A DNA stretch of 15,047 nucleotides, taken from contig JBIKNC010000101.1 in assembly GCA_044358925.1 (NCBI GenBank), positions 1-15,047 of the forward strand, written 5' to 3'. The position numbers and the translations under genes were made by a program. The notes under the pieces were generated by a model. It did no database searches. It was not told where the DNA came from and was given only the letters and a program-made list of their open reading frames with translations. Positions within the stretch are counted from its first letter, which is position 1; each line of letters opens with the position of its first letter. This DNA comes from Rohdeia sp044358925 (GTDB taxonomy: Bacteria > Planctomycetota > UBA1135 > GCA-002686595). Of this stretch, positions 6,992 to 15,047 are shown one piece after another.

Positions 6992-7147
6992 CTGCGTTCT
7001 GCGTTCTGCATCCTTTGCTTTGACTTTGCGTCCTTTGCGTCCTTTGCGGTGACGTGCAACCACACCGAGTCCCGTGATGTTGCACGTCACCGCAAAGGAC
7101 GCAAAGGACGCAAAGTCAAAGCAAAGGATGCAGAACGCAGAACGCAG
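6992..7147. repeat. Giant perfect hairpin element, 69-bp arms
   Basis: The arms 6992-7060 and 7079-7147 are exact reverse complements, separated by only 18 nt, in which CAC (7063-7065) can also pair with GTG (7074-7076). Within each arm are direct repeats with 9-bp period (CGCAAAGGA) and 7-bp period (GCAGAAC). The base composition is visibly lower in GC than the flanking genes. The element fills most of the 233-bp gap between two convergent genes. Repeats of the CGCAAAGGACGCAAAGG type, often mis-annotated as proteins reading RKGRKGRK, are familiar to me from planctomycete and related genomes; this is recollection. A REP/MITE-like dispersed element that also blocks read-through is the likely identity. 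It has no transposase and no visible target-site duplication. Confidence 0.9.
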
Positions 7148-7177
7148 AAGACCGAAGGCAGCGCGCTGCTACCGCCT

Positions 7178-7651
7178 TCACGCCAGCGCGCGCAACGCCT
7201 CCAACACGGCCTCGTCGTGCCCGTCCACCGAGACCTTCTTCCACACCTTCACGACCTTGCCGTCGGCGCCGATGATGAACGTCGAGCGCTGCACGCCCAT
7301 CGACTTCTTGCCGTACATGTTCTTCTCGCGCCACGCGCCGAACTTCTCGGCCAGCGCATGGCCTTCGTCGGCGAGCAGCGTGAACGGCAGCGTGTACTTG
7401 GCCTTGAACTTCGCGTGGCTCGCGACGTCGTCGGGGCTCACGCCCAGGACGACGGCGCCGAGTTTCGCGAACTCCTTCGAACGGTCGCGGAACGCACACG
7501 CTTCCTTCGTGCAGCCGGGCGTGTCGTCCTTCGGATAGAAGTACAGGACGACCTTCTGGCCGGCGAAGTCGGAGAGCTTGACCTTCTTGCCCTCGTCCGT
7601 CGCCAGCGTGAACGCGGGCGCTTTCGCGCCCTCTTCGATCCAGTCGGCCAT
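7178..7651 (-). CDS. bcp: Bcp-type thioredoxin-dependent peroxiredoxin
   Basis: A 157-residue cytoplasmic thiol peroxidase of the atypical two-Cys BCP/PrxQ group, which reduces hydrogen peroxide and organic hydroperoxides with electrons from thioredoxin. The signature PGCTKEACAFRD (45-56) contains the peroxidatic Cys47 and a resolving Cys52 five residues later, the spacing known for E. coli BCP. The flanking motifs LYFYPKDDTPGC and GVQRSTFIIGADGKV are also typical, and the length is that of the family. The start at 7651 has AGGGAG on the minus strand 8 nt upstream. It follows the leuB-like gene by 41 bp and is probably the last gene of the minus-strand cluster, with the long hairpin just beyond its end. 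Confidence 0.95.
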   Translation of the reverse strand: MADWIEEGAKAPAFTLATDEGKKVKLSDFAGQKVVLYFYPKDDTPGCTKEACAFRDRSKEFAKLGAVVLGVSPDDVASHAKFKAKYTLPFTLLADEGHALAEKFGAWREKNMYGKKSMGVQRSTFIIGADGKVVKVWKKVSVDGHDEAVLEALRALA

Positions 7652-7692
7652 GTCGGTCGCTCCCTTGCGGTTCGTGTACGCGATGTGTCCGG

Positions 7693-8763
7693 TCAGCGCG
7701 CGGTCACGGTCTCACGCAGCAGGTGTTCGACGACCATGTCGCCCACTTCCGCCGTCTTGTGTTCGCCGGTCTGCACCGAGCGGATCTTGCCGATGTCGAT
7801 GAGCGCGATGATCGTCTGCTCGATCGCGGCGGCCGCCTCCTTCTGCCCGAGGTAGTCGAGCATCATCGAGCCGGCCATGATCGCGGCGACCGGCGACGCG
7901 ACACCCTTGCCGGCGTGTTTGGGCGCCGAACCGTGGATCGGCTCGAACAAGCTGACCTTGCCGGGGTGGATGTTCGCGCTCGCGGCGATGCCCATGCCGC
8001 CTTGGAGGCTGGCTCCGAGGTCCGTGATGATGTCGCCGAACAGGTTCGTGGTGACGATCACGTCGAACCACTCCGGGTTCTTGATCATCCACATGCAGGC
8101 CGCGTCGACGTAGGCGTGGTCCTGCGTCATCTCCGGATAGTCCTTCGCGACGATCGCGTAGGTACGCGTCCAGATCTCCTGAGCGCGAACGGCGTTGGCC
8201 TTGTCGACCAGCGTGACCTTCTTGCGACCGTGTTTGCGCGCGAGTTCGAAGGCGTAACGGATGATGCGCTCGACGCCTTCGCGCGTGTAGACCATCGTCT
8301 GCGTCGCGACTTCGAGGGGCTGGTTCTTGTGCGCGAAGCCGAACATGCCCGAGTAGGCACCTTCGGTGTTCTCGCGCACGATCAGCATGTCGATGTCCTT
8401 CGGGCCCTTGCCCTTCAGCGGGCAGAGGCGCTCGTTGTAGAGCTTGACCGGGCGCAGGTTCACGTACAGGTCGAGCTCGAAGCGCAGCTTCGCGATGATG
8501 CCGAACTCGATCATGCCGACCGGTACACGCGGGTCGCCGATCGCGCCGAGGTAGATCGCGTCGTGCTGCTTCACTTCCTCGAACATGCGCTCGGGGAAGA
8601 TCTCCTTGTGCTCGAGGTAGTAGTTCGTCGAGAGCGGCAGCGCGTTCTCGCGCACCTTGAAGCCGTAGTGCGACCCGACGGCGCGCAGGACCTTGAAGGC
8701 CTCGTTCGTGACTTCCGGGCCGATGCCGTCACCGGCGATGATCGCGACGTCGTACTGCTTCAT
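7693..8763 (-). CDS. leuB: 3-isopropylmalate dehydrogenase-type beta-decarboxylating dehydrogenase
   Basis: A 356-residue member of the isocitrate/isopropylmalate dehydrogenase family, which oxidises and decarboxylates a 2-hydroxyacid in the cytoplasm. Visible residues: GDGIGPE (11-17), R94, R104 and R130 (LR...NLRP...VREN), Y137, K188, and D244 and D248 in NLFGDIITDLGA for Mg2+ and substrate. E86, I89 and I90 in EFGIIAKLR resemble the isopropylmalate-specific E-x-G-L-L helix, with one extra residue before LR; the isocitrate-specific Ser/Asn are absent. At the adenosine-binding site HGSAPKH, Lys282 stands where NAD-specific LeuB usually has Asp, so NADP use is possible. The neighbouring fused hydratase, 76 bp upstream, supports a LeuB role. 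Isocitrate, homoisocitrate or tartrate-type substrates remain alternatives. Confidence 0.8.
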   Translation of the reverse strand: MKQYDVAIIAGDGIGPEVTNEAFKVLRAVGSHYGFKVRENALPLSTNYYLEHKEIFPERMFEEVKQHDAIYLGAIGDPRVPVGMIEFGIIAKLRFELDLYVNLRPVKLYNERLCPLKGKGPKDIDMLIVRENTEGAYSGMFGFAHKNQPLEVATQTMVYTREGVERIIRYAFELARKHGRKKVTLVDKANAVRAQEIWTRTYAIVAKDYPEMTQDHAYVDAACMWMIKNPEWFDVIVTTNLFGDIITDLGASLQGGMGIAASANIHPGKVSLFEPIHGSAPKHAGKGVASPVAAIMAGSMMLDYLGQKEAAAAIEQTIIALIDIGKIRSVQTGEHKTAEVGDMVVEHLLRETVTAR

Positions 8764-8839
8764 GATCGAGGCTGCTCGAGTTGGGGGTCGGGACGTGTGA
8801 AGGGGAACGACGCTCGCGATCGAGCGACGAGCCGTTGGA

Positions 8840-10851
<2,012 letters not shown>

Positions 10852-10852
<1 letters not shown>

Positions 10853-12069
10853 CAGACGAGGCTGTTCTCGATCAGAATCGCGATGCCCTGACCGCCACCG
10901 ATGCAGGCGGAGGCGAGGCCGTAGCGCTTCTTGCTGCGGCGTAGTTCGTACATCAGCGTCAGCACGAGGCGCGTGCCGGTCGCACCCAGCGGGTGCCCGA
11001 GGCTGATCGCGCCGCCGTTGACGTTGACCTTGTCGCGGTCGAGGCCGAGTTCCTTCTCGCAGCCCAGGTACTGCGCCGCGAACGCTTCGTTGATCTCGAT
11101 GCGATCGACGTCGGCGAGTTTCACCTTGGCGCGCTCGAGGCAGGCCTTGATGGCCGGCACGGGACCGATGCCCATCTCGCTCGGATCGACGCCGACGACG
11201 CCCCACGCGACGATGCGCGCGAACACGTCGAGGCGATCGGCCTTCGCGCGCTCCGCTGTCGTGAGCACCACTGCTGCGGCGCCGTCGACGATGCCGCTCG
11301 CGTTGCCGGCCGTGACCGTGCCGTCCTTGCCGAACGCGGCGCGCAACTTCGAGAGCGCTTCCTTGCTCGTGTCGGGCTTGATGTGGTCGTCCGTGTCGAC
11401 GACGACCGGGCCCTTCTTCGTCTCGATCGTGTACGGCGCGATCTCCTCGGCGAAGCGACCTTCCTTCACGGCGGCCGCGCCGAGGCGGTGGCTGCGCAGC
11501 GCGAACTCGTCCTGTTCGTCGCGCGACACCTTCAGGCGCGCCGCGACCTTCTCGGCCGTCTGCGCCATGAAGAGCCCGCAGTACGGGTCCTTCAGCGCCG
11601 CGAACAACAGGTCCTCCATCTGCGGCGCCTGTCCGAACGCGAAGCCTTGCCGCGCGTTGTGCAGCACGTACGGCGCCTGGCTCATGTTCTCCATGCCGCC
11701 GGCGAGCACCGTGCGCGCTTCGCCGAGCATGATCATCTGCGCGCCATTGACGAGCGACTGGATGCCCGAGCCGCACAGGCGGTTGACGGTCAAGGCACCG
11801 GCGCTCTGGCGCACACCCGCCTTCAAGCCGACGTGGCGCGCGCCGTAGATCGCGTCGTTCGACGTCTGCAGCGCGTTGCCGACCACGACGTGGTCGATCG
11901 ACTCGGGGTCGATCTTCGAGCGCGCGATGGCGGCCTTGCTCGCGTGTGCGGCGAGGTCGATCGCACTCACGTCCTTGAACTTGCCGTAGCCGGGTGTGCC
12001 GACGTACTCGGCCATCGCGGTGCGTGCACCGCCGACGAGGACGATCTGTTGGGCGTGTTGGTCGCTCAT
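10852..12069 (-). CDS. Thiolase (acetyl-CoA C-acyltransferase)
   Basis: A 405-residue thiolase that condenses or cleaves 3-ketoacyl-CoA, here most simply acetoacetyl-CoA and two acetyl-CoA. All catalytic elements are present: the acylated nucleophile Cys99 in NRLCGSGIQS, NEAF (327-330), His359 in GGAISLGHPLGATGTR, and Cys389 in ACIGGGQG. The length is slightly above the usual 390-395, with a polar N-terminal tag of about eight residues. Biosynthetic versus degradative role cannot be told from the motifs alone. The stop overlaps the ATG of the fused hydratase gene (TGATG). Upstream are a 97-bp spacer with a hairpin and then the enoyl-CoA hydratase gene. No Shine-Dalgarno is evident before the ATG. 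Confidence 0.95.
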
Positions 12070-12109
12070 GGCTTGTGTTCGCGTTCGGGCGGTCGAGGCG
12101 CTCGTTGTT

Positions 12110-12170
12110 GTTGCTGAGCGGCGCGGGGCGCAGCTCGGTGCTGTTGCTGAGCGGCGCGGGCGCCGCTCAG
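12110..12170. repeat. 18-bp direct repeat with hairpin between the hydratase and thiolase genes
   Basis: GTTGCTGAGCGGCGCGGG occurs exactly at 12110-12127 and 12143-12160 (33-bp period). The second copy continues into a perfect 11-bp inverted repeat, with arms 12147-12157 and 12160-12170, whose outer bases include the enoyl-CoA hydratase stop codon. The first copy is half of that hairpin without its partner. On the minus strand this is a stem-loop directly after the hydratase gene, which could attenuate transcription or set mRNA processing. No T-run is present. Confidence 0.65.
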
Positions 12171-12949
12171 TGGTTCTCGAACTTCGCGGGACGCTTCTCG
12201 ATGAAGGCCGCCATGCCTTCCTTCATGTCGCGCGTCGTCGCTGCGAGGCCGAACATGTCGGTCTCGATCAGCTCGCCTTCGGCCTGACTCATGTTCATGC
12301 CGCGGCGGATCGTGTCCATCGCGAGGCGAACGGCGATCGGCGCGCGCGAGAGGATCGTGTCGACCATCTTCGTCGTGCCGGCGAGCAGTTCCTCGGGCTC
12401 GAACAGGCGGTTCGCGACGCCGACGCGGTGCGCTTCGGCGGCCGGGAACATGTCGCCCGTCAGCACCCACTCGCGCGCCACACCCGGACCCGCGATGCGC
12501 GCGAGACGCTGCGTGCCGCCGTAGCCCGGGATGATGCCCAGGCTCACTTCGGGCAAGCCGACCTTGGCCTTGCTGCTCATCGTGCGCAGCGTGCACGCGA
12601 GCGCGAGTTCGAGGCCGCCGCCCAGCGCGAAGCCGTTGATCATCGCGACCGACGGTTTGCCGAGCATCTCGAGCCGCGTGAGCATCTCCTGGCCCTTGAA
12701 GGCCAGCGCCTTCGCGCCGAGAGGATCCATGCGCGCGAGTTCGTTGATGTCCGCGCCGGCGATGAAGGCCTTGTCGCCGCTGCCCGTGATCACGAGCGCC
12801 GCCGCGTCCTTGTCGCCCTTCACGACGTCGAACGCGTGCGCGAGTTCACCGACCGTCTGGTCGTTGAGTGCGTTGAGCACCTTCGGCCGGTTGACGGTCA
12901 GGAAGGCGATGCGGCCCTTCTTCTCGAGCAGGATGTTCTCGTAGCTCAC
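12167..12949 (-). CDS. Enoyl-CoA hydratase (crotonase family)
   Basis: A 260-residue crotonase-family enzyme, which hydrates a trans-2-enoyl-CoA such as crotonyl-CoA to the L-3-hydroxyacyl-CoA. The oxyanion-hole and CoA-binding motif AGADI (64-68), GGGLELALA (110-118) with Glu114, and GLPEVSLGIIPGYGGTQRL (131-149) with Glu134 are all present. Both general acid/base Glu residues of classical hydratases are kept, which favours a true hydratase over other crotonase activities. It starts with GTG, preceded by GAGGAG with a 7-nt spacer on the minus strand. It fits between 3-hydroxyacyl-CoA dehydrogenase and thiolase functionally, although two cyclophilin genes interrupt the order. Confidence 0.94.
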   Translation of the reverse strand: MSYENILLEKKGRIAFLTVNRPKVLNALNDQTVGELAHAFDVVKGDKDAAALVITGSGDKAFIAGADINELARMDPLGAKALAFKGQEMLTRLEMLGKPSVAMINGFALGGGLELALACTLRTMSSKAKVGLPEVSLGIIPGYGGTQRLARIAGPGVAREWVLTGDMFPAAEAHRVGVANRLFEPEELLAGTTKMVDTILSRAPIAVRLAMDTIRRGMNMSQAEGELIETDMFGLAATTRDMKEGMAAFIEKRPAKFENH

Positions 12950-12995
12950 GGATGGTCTCCTCGTGCCGGTGTTCTTCGTTCGCTGCGGGCCGTGT

Positions 12996-13508
12996 TCACT
13001 TCGTGGCGGCGCGCACGACGACCGCGCGCGTCACCTTGACCGGTTTGACCGGCTGACTGCCTTCGCCGCCCGGCTTCGTGGCGCCCTTCGCGATCGCTTC
13101 GAGCGTCGCGTCACCGTCGACCAGCCGCCCGAAGGCCGTGTACTGCTTGTCGAGGAAGCGCGCGTCACCGTGGCAGACGAAGAACTGACTGCCGGCCGAG
13201 TTCGGGTCCTGCGAGCGCGCCATCGACAGCACACCGCGCACGTGCGGCGTGTCGTTGAACTCGGCCTTGACCTTGTAGCCGGGGCCGCCGGTGCCGGTGC
13301 CCTGCGGGCAGCCGCCTTGGATCATGAAACCCGGGATGGTGCGGTGGAACACCGTGCCGTCGTAGAAGCCCTTCTCCGCCAGATCGACGAAGTTCTTCAC
13401 GTGTCCGGGAGCCTTGTCCTCGAAGAACTCGAAGGTCATCGAGCCCGCGCTCGTCTCGAGCGTCACGCGCAAACCGGAGTCCTTCGTCGCTGCTTTCTCT
13501 TTGGTCAC
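12996..13508 (-). CDS. Cytoplasmic cyclophilin-type peptidyl-prolyl isomerase
   Basis: A 170-residue cyclophilin that interconverts cis and trans Xaa-Pro bonds. The active site is intact: FHRTIPGFMIQGG with R56, F61 and Q64, and SQFF with Q108 and F110. The tryptophan that binds cyclosporin in human cyclophilin A is Phe118 here (RFLDKQY), as in E. coli cyclophilins, so drug insensitivity is expected. There is no signal peptide; the N-terminus is Lys-rich. The start is GTG with only a weak ribosome-binding site. The core is about 70% identical over 100 hand-aligned residues to the C-terminal domain of the gene just upstream, so the two are recent tandem paralogues. It is followed after 46 bp by the enoyl-CoA hydratase gene. 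Confidence 0.95.
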   Translation of the reverse strand: MTKEKAATKDSGLRVTLETSAGSMTFEFFEDKAPGHVKNFVDLAEKGFYDGTVFHRTIPGFMIQGGCPQGTGTGGPGYKVKAEFNDTPHVRGVLSMARSQDPNSAGSQFFVCHGDARFLDKQYTAFGRLVDGDATLEAIAKGATKPGGEGSQPVKPVKVTRAVVVRAATK

Positions 13509-13543
13509 GGTCGTTCTCGTTTCGTTGCCTTCGTCCGTTGGGC

Positions 13544-13602
13544 GGTCGCACGTTGCGACCCTGCCCTTGTGCTGCGGGCGGCCGTTGTGCCACGGCCGCC
13601 CG
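13544..13602 (-). terminator. Two consecutive hairpins between the cyclophilin genes
   Basis: The 119-bp gap holds two perfect stem-loops. One has arms 13575-13585 and 13592-13602 (11 bp, loop TGTGCC), 25 nt after the secreted cyclophilin stop on the minus strand. The other has 7-bp arms at 13544-13550 and 13554-13560 with loop CGT. The first is very GC-rich and stable but lacks a T-run, so either transcript stabilisation or partial termination is possible. Confidence 0.4.
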
Positions 13603-13627
13603 GTTCATCGCGCGCCTGGGGACGCGC

Positions 13628-14557
13628 TCAGCTCGCCTTCTTGCGGTAGACGCGCGCGGTCTGGATGACCTGGCGCTCGTTCGGGCGATCGGTGCGATCG
13701 CGCGGCGTGTTGACGATCAGGTCGACGACTTCGAAGCCGTGGACGAGCTTGCCGAACGCGCTGTACTGCCCGTCGAGGAACTTCGCCGTGTCGTGCATGA
13801 CGAAGAACTGGCACGACGCCGAATTCGGGTCCTGCGTGCGCGCGGCCGACAGCACGCCGCGCACGTGCGGCGCGTCGGAGAACTCGGCCTTGAGCGTGCG
13901 CGGACCGTTGCCCGTGCCGGTGCCGTTCGGGCAGCCGCCCTGGATCATGAAACCCGGGATGACGCGGTGGAACAGGAGCCCGTCGTAGAAGCCCGACGCA
14001 CACAGGTCGAGGAAGTTGCGCACGTGGCCCGGTGCCTTGTCGGGCCACATCTCCATCAACATCGGACCGCGGTTCGTCTCCATCAGGACGACGTAGTTCG
14101 CGAGCGTTGCGGCGTCCGCGTCCATGAAGTTCGTGCCGGCTTGGACCTGCTCGTAGAAGCCGACCGCGACGGTCGGCGAATCCGAGAGGCCCTTCGCGAA
14201 GCCGAGTTCGAACGGCTTCTTGGGCAGCGCCGGACCGAGGTCGAACGTCAGCGTGAGTTTCGCGCCGGCGGGCAGATCGACGAGGCCTTCGTTCGTGCGC
14301 TCGCCGATCGGAACGCCGTCGACGGTGAACGCGGCCGACGTCAACAGCCACGCCGCGAGCGGCGAACCGTTCGCGGTCGCTTCGACCTCGACCGTCACCG
14401 TGTACGGCTGGTTCTCGACGAAGAGCGGCGGCGCCTCGAACGAGATCTTCGGCGCGTCGACGACTTCACTGCCGCCGACGACCGGGCCGCCGACGACCGG
14501 CGAATGTACAGAGGCGACCGCTGCGAGCGCGGCCAACACCAGTCCTTGGAAGCTCAT
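13628..14557 (-). CDS. Exported cyclophilin with an extra N-terminal domain
   Basis: A 309-residue predicted extracytoplasmic peptidyl-prolyl isomerase. The start at 14557 overlaps the upstream stop as ATGA and has AAGGAG 10 nt before it. An N-terminal hydrophobic signal (residues 4-15, possible cleavage after AVA15) leads into a short VVGGPVVGG repeat, then a beta-rich domain (about 37-150) that I do not recognise. The cyclophilin domain spans 155-305, with R198, F203 and Q206 in FHRVIPGFMIQGG and Q250 and F252 in CQFF. The Trp position is Phe260. Its core closely matches the downstream cytoplasmic paralogue. A role in folding exported proteins is inferred from the signal peptide. Its coupling to a CoA dehydrogenase gene is unexpected for such a function. 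Confidence 0.88.
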   Translation of the reverse strand: MSFQGLVLAALAAVASVHSPVVGGPVVGGSEVVDAPKISFEAPPLFVENQPYTVTVEVEATANGSPLAAWLLTSAAFTVDGVPIGERTNEGLVDLPAGAKLTLTFDLGPALPKKPFELGFAKGLSDSPTVAVGFYEQVQAGTNFMDADAATLANYVVLMETNRGPMLMEMWPDKAPGHVRNFLDLCASGFYDGLLFHRVIPGFMIQGGCPNGTGTGNGPRTLKAEFSDAPHVRGVLSAARTQDPNSASCQFFVMHDTAKFLDGQYSAFGKLVHGFEVVDLIVNTPRDRTDRPNERQVIQTARVYRKKAS

Positions 14558-15047
14558 GAACGCTTGTCTCCTTCCCACGTGTAGAAGCCCTCGCCCGTCT
14601 TCCGACCGAGTTTTCCTTCCTTCACCTTGCGGCGCAGGATCTCGGGGATCGCGAAGGCCGGTTCTTTCGGATAACGCTGCACCCAGCCCTCGAGGATCGA
14701 GAGCGTCGTGTCCAAGCCGACGTAGTCCGTCAGCGTGATCGGCCCCATCGGGTGGCCGGTGCCGTGTTGCATGGCGGCGTCGATGTCTTCCTTCGAAGCA
14801 TCGCCGCGCTCGAGCATGAGCAGCGCCTGCGTCATGTAGGGCACGAGCAACCGGTTCACCACGAAACCGGGTGTGTCCTTGCAGGCGACCGGCACCTTGC
14901 CGACCGCTTCACCGAACGCGCGCGCCTCGCCGAACACTTCGTCGGTCGTCTCCTTCGCGCGCACGACCTCGACCAGCTTCATGAGCTGCACGGGGTTGAA
15001 GAAGTGCAGACCCACCATGCGCTGCGGGCGGCCCGAGGCCTGGCCCA
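14554..15047 (-). CDS. 3-hydroxyacyl-CoA dehydrogenase (3-hydroxybutyryl-CoA dehydrogenase type), 5' part missing
   Basis: The gene runs off the right edge; about 163 C-terminal residues are visible, and the frame is open to the last base. The missing part should carry the NAD(P)-binding Rossmann domain. Visible landmarks are GLHFFNPVQLMKLVEVV, with the catalytic His and Glu of the family, DTPGFVVNRLLVPY, HPMGPITLTDYVGLD, and the C-terminal GKLGRKTGEGFYTW. This is the single-domain form without a fused hydratase. It would oxidise L-3-hydroxyacyl-CoA, or reduce acetoacetyl-CoA, in the cytoplasm. Its stop overlaps the next gene's ATG by 4 bp, so it heads or continues the minus-strand operon. 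Chain-length preference and direction cannot be told. Confidence 0.93.
   Translation of the reverse strand, partial: GQASGRPQRMVGLHFFNPVQLMKLVEVVRAKETTDEVFGEARAFGEAVGKVPVACKDTPGFVVNRLLVPYMTQALLMLERGDASKEDIDAAMQHGTGHPMGPITLTDYVGLDTTLSILEGWVQRYPKEPAFAIPEILRRKVKEGKLGRKTGEGFYTWEGDKRS

Noticed and set aside
6992..7147. Small proteins reading through the hairpin (for example HRKGRKGRK-type peptides)
   Set aside because: The low-complexity peptides arise from the 9-bp repeats of the arms on either strand; such translations are known annotation artefacts.
6992..7147. CRISPR array or tRNA in the repeat region
   Set aside because: The structure is one inverted repeat with short internal periodicity; there are no regularly spaced unique spacers and no tRNA-like arms.
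8811..8826. Hairpin CGCTCG-CGAT-CGAGCG between the fused hydratase and leuB-like genes
   Set aside because: Only 6-bp arms in GC-rich DNA; too likely by chance to call a terminator or regulator.
10853..11776. N-terminal extension of the fused hydratase frame into the thiolase gene
   Set aside because: The extension is Arg/Gly-rich and out of frame with the clear thiolase; the TGATG junction fixes the start at 10852.

Overview
The window is about 15 kb of very GC-rich bacterial chromosome, densely packed with genes and with no phage, insertion-sequence or resistance genes. I infer a deep-branching planctomycete-like bacterium. The reasons are the C-terminal module of the first secreted protein, which I know from memory as recurrent in planctomycete extracellular proteins, the weak or absent Shine-Dalgarno sequences, the lipoprotein and the style of gene content. 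This is inference; no rRNA or marker gene is present.

Layout. Positions 140-1798 (minus) encode a large secreted protein of unknown function. A 308-bp divergent intergenic region separates it from a plus-strand pair that overlaps by 4 bp: a small lipoprotein (2107-2718) and a YeeZ-like NAD(P)-fold protein (2715-3644). Next comes a convergent minus-strand gene (3688-4425) related to the SprA putative metalloprotease family, but with its HExxH zinc motif destroyed. Divergent from it are a GCS2/EgtA-type glutamate-cysteine ligase (4624-6015) and an unrecognised protein (6171-6944). An unusual perfect hairpin with 69-bp arms (6992-7147) closes this half.

From 7178 to the right edge every gene lies on the minus strand, mostly with short gaps or overlaps. 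In transcription order: 3-hydroxyacyl-CoA dehydrogenase (cut by the window edge), a secreted cyclophilin with an extra N-terminal domain, a cytoplasmic cyclophilin, enoyl-CoA hydratase, thiolase, a fused LeuD-LeuC-type aconitase-family hydratase, a LeuB-type dehydrogenase and a Bcp peroxiredoxin. Thiolase, dehydrogenase and hydratase together interconvert acetyl-CoA, acetoacetyl-CoA, 3-hydroxybutyryl-CoA and crotonyl-CoA. The fused hydratase and LeuB-like enzyme could do two consecutive leucine-pathway steps or a related 2-hydroxyacid isomerisation and oxidative decarboxylation. Whether both sets serve one pathway is open.

No complete new defence or mobile system was found. The best leads are the giant hairpin, the HExxH-less SprA relative, the LeuD-LeuC fusion beside a LeuB with an atypical cofactor-site residue, and the duplicated cyclophilins inside a CoA-metabolism cluster. 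tRNA, rRNA and CRISPR arrays were not seen.
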